Shown here piece after piece: positions 26,501 to 35,276 of a DNA stretch of 64,000 bases (position 1 is its first letter; every line of letters begins with the position of its first letter). A program made the position numbers and the translations under genes. Source of the DNA: Mytilisepta virgata (lineage: Eukaryota > Mollusca > Bivalvia > Mytilida > Mytilidae); contig CM051519.1 in NCBI GenBank assembly GCA_028015205.1, positions 41,769,979 through 41,833,978 of the forward strand, written 5' to 3'. The notes below the pieces were generated by a model, which was not told the origin of the DNA, searched no databases, and worked only from the letters and a program-made list of their open reading frames with translations.

Positions 26501-29500
26501 GCGATTAGGGCGATTAAGTCGCCTAATGCTCGCCAATGTCGCCCTGTCGTCGGCTCCATAGCGACAAATGAGTCGCCCTGTGTTTTTATGTAAGGCGCCT
26601 CCGAACAACGTACGTAATCAGCTGCGTCTGAAGACCGTTATTTTCATTAAAAATCTCGAGCCGCCATTTTTTGTTTTCTTGGAGGAAGGGGAAAGAAACG
26701 ACAAAAAGTAAGCTAGAAAATGAAATGGCGGCAATCGGAATTCTCGTGATTTTTCATTGGTCACGGTGTTTTTTACCGACCGCTAACAATATGTAGACCT
26801 TATTTAAAAATAAATTTAGCGGATTTTGACATATCTATGCACAAATGGAAATTTTGTCAATACATGTATTGAAAGGTGTTCAAGTAAGGTGAAGAAGATT
26901 TTAAGAGTATGTTTGAGAAAAAATAATAGTAAAGAGTATAGATAAATAAATATTAAAAAATAAAATGGCAATAATAAATAAGTTGTGTCAAAAGCTACAA
27001 ATATTTTTGCTCATATCTGTAACAGAAATTTTCTTCCAAGTTCGGAGCACCACTGCATAATTTCATTTTTTTAATTTTTTTTTTATTTCAAATTATATTT
27101 GTCAGTATTTTAAGGCAGCACATGATTTAAATTAAAGTTTAACAATAGTACAATAGGCCTACCATGGTCAAAATCATGCAGCAATGTACGTTAAAAAAGT
27201 GGTGATGAGTCCTGGGACTGGGACTCATCAAAATCAGCTGGGACTCACCATTTTGAAAAATGATGAGTCCCAGGACTCATCATGAAAAATTCTCAAAGGA
27301 TATTGATTAAATACACATGAGACAAAATCTCAGATTATGACTAAAATGGAAGGATATGGAGTAAATGTAGATAAAATCTCAAAACAATACAGGATAAAAC
27401 ACAATAAAGGAATGTATAGTATACACTATAAGACACAAAATAACAGGTATTTACTCGACAGGCGACAAATTGGGGGAAAAAACACAGTCTCCCTGTCATG
27501 CCCTGAAGTCTCCCTGTTGCTACCCTGAGGGAGACTCTGAGTCTCCCTGTTATTTTCAAGTGTGGTGAGCCCTGTACATGTACATGAGGTATATTAACAG
27601 AGAACATACTAAAACTCATTTAATAAGTTGAAATTGTTCTGTTTTTCATTTCCCCTATTATCTTTACACATGATGGAAAATCAAGCTAGGTGAACCTATG
27701 GACAATTCGATACTACGAAACTGGATACGTTTTTCATCAAAACAAATTGTGTTTTCTTGTTAAAACACAGAAATTTTATACTTCAAAGTGTATTCTTTTT
27801 ATGTAATCAGTCCATTCTATAAATGATAACACTATTTAATTTTATTTTATTACTTATTTCATTTTTCAATTAACAACAAAAGAACAATGAGATACAGTGA
27901 CAATGTTCAAGAAACAATGATAAGCATATAAAACCATTACAGCACTATATTAATGGTTTCTAAGGAATCTTTAATACAAAAAAAGATAATGGAAACCATT
28001 AAAGCACTACACAAATTCTGTGTTGCCATCTGGAACATCGGTCTCACTAAACACCTTCTTGTCTAGGTCGTACATTTGTACATCTTTGGCACAGCGGATA
28101 CAACATACATTGACATTGTGGTAATGAAACTGACTCCAAAGTTTCAATTTTAATACCATTCCTCATCTTCTACTTTTTTCTCAAAACAAAATTCAGCTTG
28201 TATATCCTGGCTTTATTCTTTGGGAGTTTATTTTGATAGTACGGAAGGTCAATGATAAATTTGTGATAATTAATTATCAAGGAAAATTTTCAAATTGTTT
28301 TCATTAAATGCACCTTTCATGTGATTAAATTTAATAATTAAAAGGCCTAGGGTATTTTATTATTTTATATAAGGTACCGAATTGTCCAATTTAGGTACCA
28401 AAATGTCTTTTTATTCAAGTACCGAACTGTCTTGATAACCTTAAAACAGAGGGGTGCATCACCCTGTCCCTTTTCCTATGCACCCCTCTGCCATAAGTAT
28501 AATATGAAATACAACAAATCATGTTTTAATATGCATAAAAAATACTGAATTAATTGAAAATTGAATTAAAGAGTGCAGAGAAACTAATAGAACTCTTTAA
28601 AAGATTAGATTAGTGAAAAATGATATATCTTTAAAATTGACTTGATCTTGTTTGCCCTTTTCATATCTGGAATCACTTGACAAAAAATATTTCAAACAGA
28701 AACACTGAAAATGAAAAAAAAAATAAAGAAAAACAGTTTGACTAAAACATGGAAATATGAATATTCTTCACATAAAACATCGTCCCATGTATCATCTGGG
28801 GAGAAACTATAGATTGTTCGAAACATTTTGTTGTTGATTTTCCCCATTTTATTTCAGATAAATCCAACATTGCAACAGAAGATAACATCTTCTGTTTTAT
28901 GTTTGGCCATCTTCAAGGCTGTTCTTAATTATTAATACGCTTAACACATGCTAATGTATAAACACTTTATTTTCAAACGGATTATTGATAAAATGATTAA
29001 AAGTTAAACCGGTTACAGAAAAGAAGGAAAAAAATCTGATTTCAAAAGACCAATAAAAAAATTCCACCACAAAGTTTTAGGGAGGGACGGCGGCCAACAT
29101 CAAACCAAATTTTGTTTTAGGCCCAATTAATTAGTCAATTATAACTCAGTCAGTTAATTATAACCATTTTACTAAGTGTAAAGTGGAATTATTTGTGATA
29201 TATTTCAGCCTATATTTGTAATTGTGGTTATCCATGCCCTTGCTGTTGTAGAGTGTGGCATAATTAACAGTATATATATATATGCTATATTGAAGGTGTC
29301 GATCTGATTATTGTTTGTATCTTTTCTTTTTGTGTGTTGTGTCTGCTCCTTTGGCTTTGAGGCGCTAATCTTTTTTTGCAATAAAATCATCTTGTTCTTG
29401 TTCTATATAACATGTAGACTGAATCAATAGACGTTTTCCATGTGACTTTTTGAACCAATTATGTTTATGGGGAAAACAATACTTATGGAAATGTCCTTTG

Positions 29501-29675
29501 CGCAGTTTTATGTAACACTCCCTTAAAGGAAAATGAAAAAGTAATTGTGGATTACATCTACTAACACGGTGTAGAAAGGATAACATATTTTTGTTATAAA
29601 TTGGGTTCTTTCTTTACTCTTGAAAGTTTCATTCAAATAACTATGTTACCATGGATCCCTGGCATATTCATCCAT
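20452..29675 (-). CDS. TIMM17: TIMM17, mitochondrial import inner membrane translocase subunit
   Basis: Core membrane subunit of the TIM23 complex, which moves presequence proteins across or into the mitochondrial inner membrane (family knowledge). Seven coding exons on the - strand (29650-29675, 25150-25249, 24680-24743, 23204-23332, 22442-22477, 21584-21658, 20452-20528) join in one frame to 168 residues; human TIMM17A/B are 171-172. Seen: start [21 protein letters not shown], the glycine-rich first membrane segment, [39 protein letters not shown], and [20 protein letters not shown]. Cys9 and Cys78 fall where the conserved Tim17 cysteine pair lies. All borders are GT/AG. No AATAAA lies soon after the stop. 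Introns are loaded with mobile elements. The vertebrate A/B distinction does not apply here. Confidence 0.97.
20532..21583 (-). other. TIMM17 intron 6
   Basis: Very AT-rich, with many homopolymer runs. I see no repeat family or coding signal. Confidence 0.6.
21584..21658 (-). CDS. TIMM17: TIMM17 coding exon 6
   Basis: Acceptor TTTTTAG, donor GTAAAG; 75 nt encoding [20 protein letters not shown], then EQFNA, the last membrane segment of Tim17. Confidence 0.95.
22131..22394 (-). mobile_element. tRNA-derived SINE, family B, intact copy with target duplication
   Basis: On the - strand it begins GGGAGGCCTCAGTGGCTGCG, has a box B-like GAGTTCGAATCTCACC, a body with GGTTCTCTCCTGGTAGTCCG and GAAATAGCCAAATGTGCTGA, and an A/C-rich tail. 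Flanked by the exact 12-bp direct repeat GAAAACCAACTG at 22119-22130 and 22395-22406. Lies in TIMM17 intron 5. Related copies: 32903-34445 (split) and 51700-51890 (partial). Confidence 0.92.
22442..22477 (-). CDS. TIMM17: TIMM17 coding exon 5 (36 nt)
   Basis: Small exon with acceptor TTTTTAG and donor GTATGT. Encodes [13 protein letters not shown] across the phase joins, matching RNGPVAMVGSAAMGG of vertebrate Tim17. Too short to be found by length alone; found by frame and homology. Confidence 0.92.
23204..23332 (-). CDS. TIMM17: TIMM17 coding exon 4
   Basis: Acceptor TTCAG, donor GTAAGT; 129 nt encoding [20 protein letters not shown], then [23 protein letters not shown]. Contains the second conserved cysteine and the KEDPWNS motif. 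Confidence 0.96.
23382..24370 (-). repeat. AGCTCACCTG-family repeat, TIMM17 intron 3 copy
   Basis: Runs from ACAAGAGGTGCCCTAGAGCC with CGCTCACCTG to GACACCAAGTAATGGCAAAA and AGCTCACATG, the reverse orientation of the family. Its inner 23505-23840 is a roughly 113-bp tandem repeat (about 3 copies) built on GTTGCTAGGGACTTTTTCA and ATTGACTCTTGACCTTCC-like text. Confidence 0.75.
24680..24743 (-). CDS. TIMM17: TIMM17 coding exon 3
   Basis: Acceptor CAG, donor GTAATG; 64 nt encoding [20 protein letters not shown] plus A and one base. Corresponds to the loop before the second membrane segment. Confidence 0.94.
25150..25249 (-). CDS. TIMM17: TIMM17 coding exon 2
   Basis: Acceptor CAG (25250-25252), donor GTAAGG. 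Encodes [19 protein letters not shown], then [14 protein letters not shown]. This is the most conserved Tim17 segment, with the first membrane helix. Confidence 0.96.
25549..25645. repeat. Fold-back element
   Basis: GGGATAAAGCCATTTTATTT then GTCC (25549-25572) is the inverted copy of 25622-25645 with one mismatch. Inner arms (TTGACTATTTCC against GAAAATAGTCA) also pair. Outer arms (AACAGTTATT and GATAACAGTATT) suggest a somewhat larger palindromic MITE. Lies in TIMM17 intron 1. Confidence 0.8.
25865..26185 (-). repeat. Hairpin-headed dispersed repeat, copy 2
   Basis: The reverse complement starts CAGTGTTCAAGCTAGCTTAA, then AGAGGGGTGCAGCAC ... TGCACCCCTCTGCC, then AATAAGTATAATATAAAAT, matching 9671 and 28440. 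The head can fold into a 10-bp stem. Confidence 0.75.
26483..27574. mobile_element. 1.1-kb DNA-transposon-like element with CAGGGCTCACCA ends
   Basis: The perfect 12-bp inverted ends CAGGGCTCACCA and TGGTGAGCCCTG enclose 1092 bp, flanked by TACATG on both sides (26477-26482 and 27575-27580). Internally there are clustered GTCGCC motifs at the left, a palindromic pair around GATGAGTCCTGGGACT at 27205-27285, and AGTCTCCCTG repeats at the right. No transposase seen. CAG ends with short target duplications suggest a hAT relative; that is inference. Lies in TIMM17 intron 1. Confidence 0.72.
28007..28265 (-). pseudogene. Unidentified coding-like relic with frameshifts
   Basis: On the - strand, [20 protein letters not shown] continues as [27 protein letters not shown] reads in a second frame, and [20 protein letters not shown] continues as [26 protein letters not shown] to a TAG at 28007-28009 in a third. 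Composition is more protein-like and GC-richer than the surroundings. The frames need at least one shift to join, so it is probably a dead gene fragment or transposon remnant. I do not recognise the protein. It lies inside TIMM17 intron 1 and is not part of TIMM17. Confidence 0.45.
28440..28700 (+). repeat. Hairpin-headed dispersed repeat, copy 3
   Basis: AACAGAGGGGTGCATCACCC ... TGCACCCCTCTGCC, then ATAAGTATAATATGAAATAC and CTGAATTAATTGAAAATTG. Same order as at 9671-9950. Confidence 0.72.
29205..29410 (+). repeat. Possible retroelement 3' tail in TIMM17 intron 1
   Basis: TTTGGCTTTGAGGCGCTAAT, a T-run, GCAATAAAATC, then CTTGTTCTTGTTC, which has the shape of a non-LTR 3' end with a short-repeat tail. 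No coding part seen and the family is not identified. Confidence 0.3.
29650..29675 (-). CDS. TIMM17: TIMM17 coding exon 1
   Basis: The 26-nt coding part encodes MDEYARDPC with the last codon split (TG then donor GTAAC); T at 25249 completes Cys9. The ATG context is AAGGACATGG. The match to Tim17 N-termini fixes both start and donor. Confidence 0.93.
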
Positions 29676-29830
29676 GTCCTTCTCTTTTCTTGGTCACGTT
29701 AGTTCGACCACCGGAAGTAAAAGGTCATTTCAATCTTAGTATCAGGACAAGTCGCCATCAAAACAGTCGTCTCTTCTCCTAGTTAGTCTCGCCCTAAGTA
29801 TGGTACATCTATTTACCACATAGTGGGATA
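29676..29830 (-). promoter_or_regulatory. Probable TIMM17 promoter and 5' UTR with ETS motif
   Basis: Immediately upstream of the TIMM17 ATG. CCGGAAGT at 29711-29718 is an ETS/GABP core, a motif common in promoters of nuclear genes for mitochondrial proteins. No TATA box is evident and the transcription start is not defined. Confidence 0.4.
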
Positions 29831-30214
29831 AAATATCGGCATACAATGAACAATATTTTCCCACCGTTTGTTATTCAGTGAAGATATTAACAACCATTTT
29901 TAGAAAGTTATATTAAAATCTTCTATGAAATTAATAATGAATATCCTCTGTGATTATCTTGTTGTAAATTGTTGCTGCTGTGAGGTTACGTAAAGGGGAA
30001 AATATCGTGGATACAAAAACTACCGGTCGTGATACTGTTAAGAATTTCAGTTGTTTAAGACTCTTTGTAATTTATATATTTGTTAGTATTTGACTTTTCT
30101 AACACAGCAAAAATTAAAAAAAAATCCTTCTTACGATATCACAAACTTGTCAAAACTTTTACTTAATTTTACTCATCTTGCAAAGACCTCGTTCGTAAGT
30201 ATAAATCAACGTGA

Positions 30215-31090
30215 AACATCGTATATGTTCAGGTATTTCACAAACCATATTTTATGGTAATATTCTATACAAAGCACAAAAATGTCGCCATTCACCTGAA
30301 AAGCTAACCAAACCTTTAAACAGACTTATTCACAAGGGATATAGTTACGATACTGTTGTCAAGTCATTAAAGATGGCATTTTTTAATTAATATTGATTCA
30401 CTCATAGGATCTTTGCATAGGAAATAAACACATTTATTCTAAAACCAGTTGTTGGCATGATACGGGTTATGTTCTCCTCGTAAAATTTATGATGGTATGA
30501 CACTAAACCCCATAACTGGAGGGACTGTGGCTGATTTTCTCTATGATATAGACATAATCTTCCGATAAGTTTAATGATCTTTACTTGAGGTCTGGAGCTG
30601 GCATGTCAGTAACTGTTAGTAGTTCTTTGTTAATATATATTGATCATTGTAATTTTGCTTGGTTTCTTCTGATACCATTTTTAACACCGGACTCGGACAT
30701 CTTTTAAACTGAGTTTTACTGCGTGTATCGCTGTGTGTTTGTTTATTCCACATTGGATAGTGGTATAGGGGAAGGGTTGAGATCTCACAAAACATGTTTA
30801 ACCTCGCCGCATTTTTGCGCCAGTCCCAAATCAGGAACATTTAGCCTTTGTTAGTCTTGTGTGTTTTTTAAATTTTGGTTCATTTGTATGTTTCGGAGTT
30901 TAGTGTGCCGTCCATTTCGGCTGAACTAGTATGCATTATTGTTTAGGGGCCAGCTGAAGCCCGCCTCCGGGTGCGGAATTTTCTCGCTGTGTTGAAGACC
31001 AATTGGTAGCCTTGAGCAGTTTTCTGCTCTTTGGTCGGGTTGTTGTCCTTTGACACGTTCCCCGTTTCCATTCTCTATTCTAATTCTTAC
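30215..31090 (+). mobile_element. 3' part of a retroelement
   Basis: A coding remnant (YGNILYKAQKCRHSPEKLTK, then PLNRLIHKGYSYDTVVKSLKMAFF) ends near 30390. A long GC-richer 3' non-coding tail follows, with GGTTGAGATCTCACAAAACA, CTCGCCGCATTTTTGCGCC and GGGGCCAGCTGAAGCCCGCC, ending CGTTCCCCGTTTCCATTC. I recall this tail type as abundant in mussel sequences, but cannot name the family. The 5' part is absent. Confidence 0.5.
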
Positions 31091-31135
31091 ACGTCTTAAC
31101 GTTTTTGATTACAATTACAATTTCCTTTTAGAGTC

Positions 31136-31497
31136 GACCGCCTCGGTGGTCTCGTGGTAGCGTGCTCGCCCCGAGTGCAGAAGGTCGCGGGTTCGATCCC
31201 CGGCCGGGTCAAACCAAAAGACATTAAAATTGGTATTTGCTGCTTCTCCGCCAAGCACGCGGCATATAGGAGTAAGAGCAAAGACTGGTCGGCTCGGAGT
31301 CAGTATAATGTGTCCGAGTGAGGTGATATGTCTTCCTGCGGACAGTTACCTCGTGAGCTAGCACATTAAAAATCCGACTTAGCGTGTCGGTCTAGTACAA
31401 AGCAGGGATCATATTCATTATCATATCAACATGTTCTCGTCCTGATATGCTTCTGGCTGCCACTGGACGTTAAACAATAATTCATCCATCCATCCAT
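31136..31497 (+). mobile_element. tRNA-derived SINE, family A, copy 2, intact with target duplication
   Basis: The tRNA-like head GACCGCCTCGGTGGTCTCGT has a box A-like stretch and box B GGTTCGATCCC, ending GGCCGGGTC. The body matches 19461-19808, and the tail is ATTCATCCATCCATCCAT. Exact 12-bp direct repeat CCTTTTAGAGTC at 31124-31135 and 31498-31509. Not a functional tRNA gene: it continues into a SINE body. Confidence 0.94.
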
Positions 31498-31797
31498 CCT
31501 TTTAGAGTCTCGATCAAGCTCATTAACCTATACAGATTTTCCTTTTTAGAACCTCATTTACAACTCAAAATCCTCTAAATTTTTCATGCATTGTACTATA
31601 ATCCAGAGTTCAAAGGTCTTCTTAACGTAGAATTGACCATTGCACTAATATATTATCTGCGTAGGCCCCAGGGCCTATGAAAAACCGAATTGTTCCATGG
31701 TTGTAGTTGTTTATAAAATGTCAGTGTCCCATCATATAGTGAGTAAATCACTAACTTCCAAACACTGATATTATGGTAAGGTTCAATTAAGAAAGAG

Positions 31798-31925
31798 CGT
31801 TAGGGTAGGGTTAGGGTAAGGGTTAGGGTTAGGGTTTAACAGTTTGGATTAGGGACAGACAGAGTATGGGTTAGGGTTAGGTAGTTTCTAATTTTCACCT
31901 TAAAAGAAGTGTTGGTCCCATGCAT
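31798..31925 (+). repeat. Interstitial telomere-like repeat, short block
   Basis: Degenerate TTAGGG and TAAGGG units to about 31840, then GGGACAGACAGAGTATGGGT and AAAAGAAGTGTTGGTCCCATG. The same order recurs after the long block at 32518-32600, so the two blocks are diverged copies of one unit. Confidence 0.85.
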
Positions 31926-32194
31926 GGGGGTTTCTTTTGAAAAAATGGCTTAAAAATATTAAAAGAGTCGGTGCCCCATGCACATTTGTACCTGTCCCAT
32001 GCCTGTGATAAATATTGCCCGTCCCGGCTTAATTACATGTCCTATATTAAACAGTTACGGAAGTGACATAAAATCCTCTTTCATTTTTCAATTATTTTAT
32101 TTTATTTTATTTACAATATTGCCATTCACCATATATATATATCTAAGGTCCAAAAATTTTTCTGTTGGGGTTAGATGAAGATGAAGATGAGGGA

Positions 32195-32600
32195 TAGGTT
32201 AGGGTTAGAGTTGGGGAAGGGTTAAAGTTAGGGTTAGCGTTAGAGTTAGTGTAGGAGTAGGGTTAGGGTTAGGGTTAGGGTTAGGGTTAGGGTTAGGGTT
32301 CGGGTTAGGGTTAGGGTTAGGGTTAGTGTAGGGATTATGTTAAGGGTTAGGGTAAGGGTATGGGTAAGGGTAAGGGTAAGGGTAATGGTAAGGGTAAGGG
32401 TAAGGGTAAGGGTAAGGGTAAGGGTAAGGGTAAGGGTAAGGGTAAGGGTTAGGGTTAGAGATAGGGTTAGGTTTAGGGTTAGGGTTAGGGTTAGGGTTAG
32501 GGACTAGGGGCTAAGGGCTAGGGACAGACATGGTAAGGGTTAGGGTAAGGCAGTTTATAATTTTTACCATATAAAAGAAGTGTTGGTCCCATGGAAATTA
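32195..32600 (+). repeat. Interstitial telomere-like repeat, long block
   Basis: TTAGGG units (about 32255-32330), then a homogenised run of GGTAAG/TAAGGG units (about 32340-32445), then TTAGGG again to about 32500. The unit-ending text GGGACAGACATGG and AGAAGTGTTGGTCCCATG follows. TTAGGG is the molluscan telomere repeat. Confidence 0.93.
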
Positions 32601-32902
32601 GTTTTACACTGGACCCTATGGGGAAATTTGTACAAAGGTCTTCTTGTCAGAAAATATTAAGCCAATTGAAATGTTTTTGTTGCATGAAGATCCTCGGTTA
32701 AATGTCTTCTGCAAAAGTTATGTTTTCGTGTCGACCGGGATCCAAGCTAGCTTCCACAGCTGGATTTAGTTTAACATTTTTAACATTGGACACTGGAAGA
32801 ATTCTCTACATATCTTATCTAGAAGTGCTGGACACTGTAGAACAATTCCTCACAGATCTTATCTAAAAGCGCTTTGTCAGTTATGGTCAATTAAAATACA
32901 GG

Positions 32903-34445
32903 GGGGGGGGCTCGGTGGCCCAGTGATCTAGGAGGTAGTTCGTCATTACTACTAATGATCACTAGCCTGTCAACACCATACCCAACTATTTCGGTCATTT
33001 TCATGTCCGATAACTCTGTATTGATTATGGCACGTACAATGTACTCCTCGTCTTCACTTTTTTATAACTTTTAAAAACTTTTTTTTTTAAATATGTAGTA
33101 ACATTTCGCATCGATTATAATTTCAATATATGAAATTATGACATTAATTAATAATCTTAAATTTATGACCAATTTATACAAAACAGCAAAGGTACATACA
33201 TGTAATATAAAGCTATGGTGCAATTTTTTTTTCTCATTTTTTTTTTTAACCCACAAAAAAAACGAATTATTTTTTTGTTTAGATTTGTTTGATTTTTTTT
33301 TTATCTGAAGTAAATTTACAGGTAAAGAAATTTATTCTCCGTAACATGTGTTTTCAGGTAATTATAACTAATTAACGATTTGTCATGTATATTGTACCTT
33401 GACTGTCCGGATGTTTATTGTTCCAACCTTTAAGGTACACAGATATTAATACAGGTAAACCGTTTTGCTGACAAAAACAGCGGGGTTTCAAATTTTTATA
33501 ACACTGCATTTTAAAATAATTAATGCCGCATTTTAATAAAGAGGTGTGTATAAGGTGGTCACAAATTTCAATGCAGAGATTTCAAATGTTTCAGATAAGT
33601 AACATTTTAATTTATTTTTAATTAATAATTTATCTTTTTACCATTTTATATAGTAAAAATGTGATATATTTATAATTAATTCTTTTTTCTCGTATAAACG
33701 ATATTTATATATATTGTATATATATGAAAATACCACTCAGAACATGCCGATAATGGGGGATGATGCCGTCCGCCATTTTGAAAAATCCCGAAAAATTCAC
33801 TTTTTTTAAATCGATGTTGGACGTAATTTGCTCTGAAATTAAACTGTTTTAAGTAGTATTCTTCGCCAAATATATGTTTTAATATACTAAATCGAGTTGC
33901 AAAGTTTGAATTTTATTTACGGAATTTCTTTATTTGTTGTACAAGTAGACATGGGTATCTGTACATTTAGCATTGAGTCAACGGGGAAATGACGAGAAAA
34001 GGTGCGTTTTTTTACGATTCTCTAGGGACGGAATTTAATCAAAAATTAAACTGTTAGGACCAACATTGTTTGATAGAAATATGTTTGAATATCAAGGATT
34101 GATTTGCAAAAGTTAGAAAACGGTTCAGATTAATGAGAAAATTAAATTTAATTGAAGCACCTATGCATTTTATATGGGGCAATATAATACAAAATGGGGG
34201 CTAGTATACGTCACAAAAGTCACGTGATGTCTGACTTAGTTGGATATGTGAGGTTATGAGTTCGAATCTCACTTGTTGCAGGGTGTGTTCGACTCCGATC
34301 TAAATTGACAAGGATTGCCAGTTTTCCTACCGAATGTTGGTGGTTCTCTCCGGGTACTCCGGCTTCCTCCACCAATAAAGAATAGCCGCCGCGAAATAGC
34401 CAAATGTGCTGATAACTGCGTAAAAGCCCAACTAAACAAACAAAC
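32903..34445 (+). mobile_element. tRNA-derived SINE, family B, split copy
   Basis: The left part 32903-32976 (GGCTCGGTGGCCCAGTGATC ... CTAGCCTGTCAACAC) and right part 34249-34445 (TGAGGTTATGAGTTCGAATC ... AAACAAACAAACAA) together equal one SINE like 22131-22394. The direct repeat AAAATACAGG at 32893-32902 and 34446-34455 flanks the pair. So one SINE insertion was later interrupted by 1272 bp. Confidence 0.88.
32977..34248. mobile_element. 1.27-kb element with inverted ends inserted in the SINE
   Basis: The left end CATACCCAACTATTTCGGTC then AT, and the reverse complement of the right end (CATATCCAACTAAGTCAGAC then AT), agree at 17 of 22 positions. The interior is AT-rich with no convincing coding frame. 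No clear target duplication is seen; a TA duplication inside the CATA/TATG ends is possible. Non-autonomous; family unknown. Confidence 0.75.
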
Positions 34446-35195
34446 AAAATACAGGTGAGCAATTCAGGCTCCAAGTGGAGCTTCTGGTTTCTATTCCATT
34501 TGGTTTAGTGATTTAATTCATTGTAATTTCTTCATAGGAGGATGTATAACATATGTAAATGAGAAATCAGGTTTTTGATTTTTTTTTTACTTTGGGTATC
34601 CCCACTACTCAGTTGCAATTTGCGGGGACCACTCTTGTTTTTCATTTTGTACATTAGCGGTGCGTTGCGATTGTTTTGGTAACAAGTCAACCTTGGGTGG
34701 TACAGTTATCGACGAGCTCAGATACGGACATTAAAAACATTTCGCTCTCTAATCGAGAGGCTGCAAAAATATGTCAGTACACGAAAGAAATTTAACTTTT
34801 TAGCTGACGAAATATGTAACATGTATGTCATATAATCCTTTGTTTATTTTCATGCAATAATTTGTTTACATTTTATGTTTATGTAGATTGCAATCTCAAG
34901 TATTTGAGGCTCAAACTGTCCTTTAAAAAATCAAATGCAAGGTATTTTTTAAAGAGTCAAGGACATAATTCTCGTAAATGCGTAACTATCGTCTGTCTAC
35001 ACTTAGTTATAATTACAACATTACATTAAATAAAGGGTCATGACAGCTAATGTTATCACTTGGCGTTTAATTCTGGAATAAACTTATTTGAAATAGTTTC
35101 CCCTTTTGGCTTTTAATCACAGGAAGTGGAACCAAACTATCTTATAAATAGTCCCGTGGTGGTCCCGTTTGAAAATTGTCGGAGGAAGGGAGATG

Positions 35196-35276
35196 GAACC
35201 TCTGTCCAATATAGCTGCTGTTGATAAACTTAGAATTGAAACCAAATTTCACTTAGATGGTCCTTATGTTGTAATT
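35196..35276 (+). CDS. Candidate first coding exon of an unknown gene
   Basis: GGGAGATGGAACC opens MEPLSNIAAVDKLRIETKFH, then LDGPYVVIG, and stops at a plausible donor (ATTG then GTATGC). It is GC-richer and more protein-like than its surroundings, and AGGAAGTGG ETS-like text lies about 75 bp upstream. I do not recognise the protein and find no convincing second exon. It could be a chance frame, an exon of a gene whose other exons I missed, or part of the DPM3 5' region. Confidence 0.25.

Larger units (their letters stand above)
32601..34490 (+). repeat. AGCTCACCTG-family repeat remnant hosting nested insertions
   Basis: The text before 32893 resembles the family interior (TGTCAGAAAATATTAAGCCA, ATTGAAATG), and the text after 34446 is its usual right end (TACAGGTGAGCAATTCAGGC, then TCC). 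The split SINE and the element inside it separate the two parts. Confidence 0.6.

Noticed and set aside
30616..30840. 74-codon frame on the - strand near TIMM17
   Set aside because: Antisense to the non-coding tail of a retroelement remnant.
31136..31210. Possible tRNA gene
   Set aside because: Boxes A and B are present, but the sequence runs on into a SINE body shared with 19461-19808 and is enclosed by a SINE target duplication.
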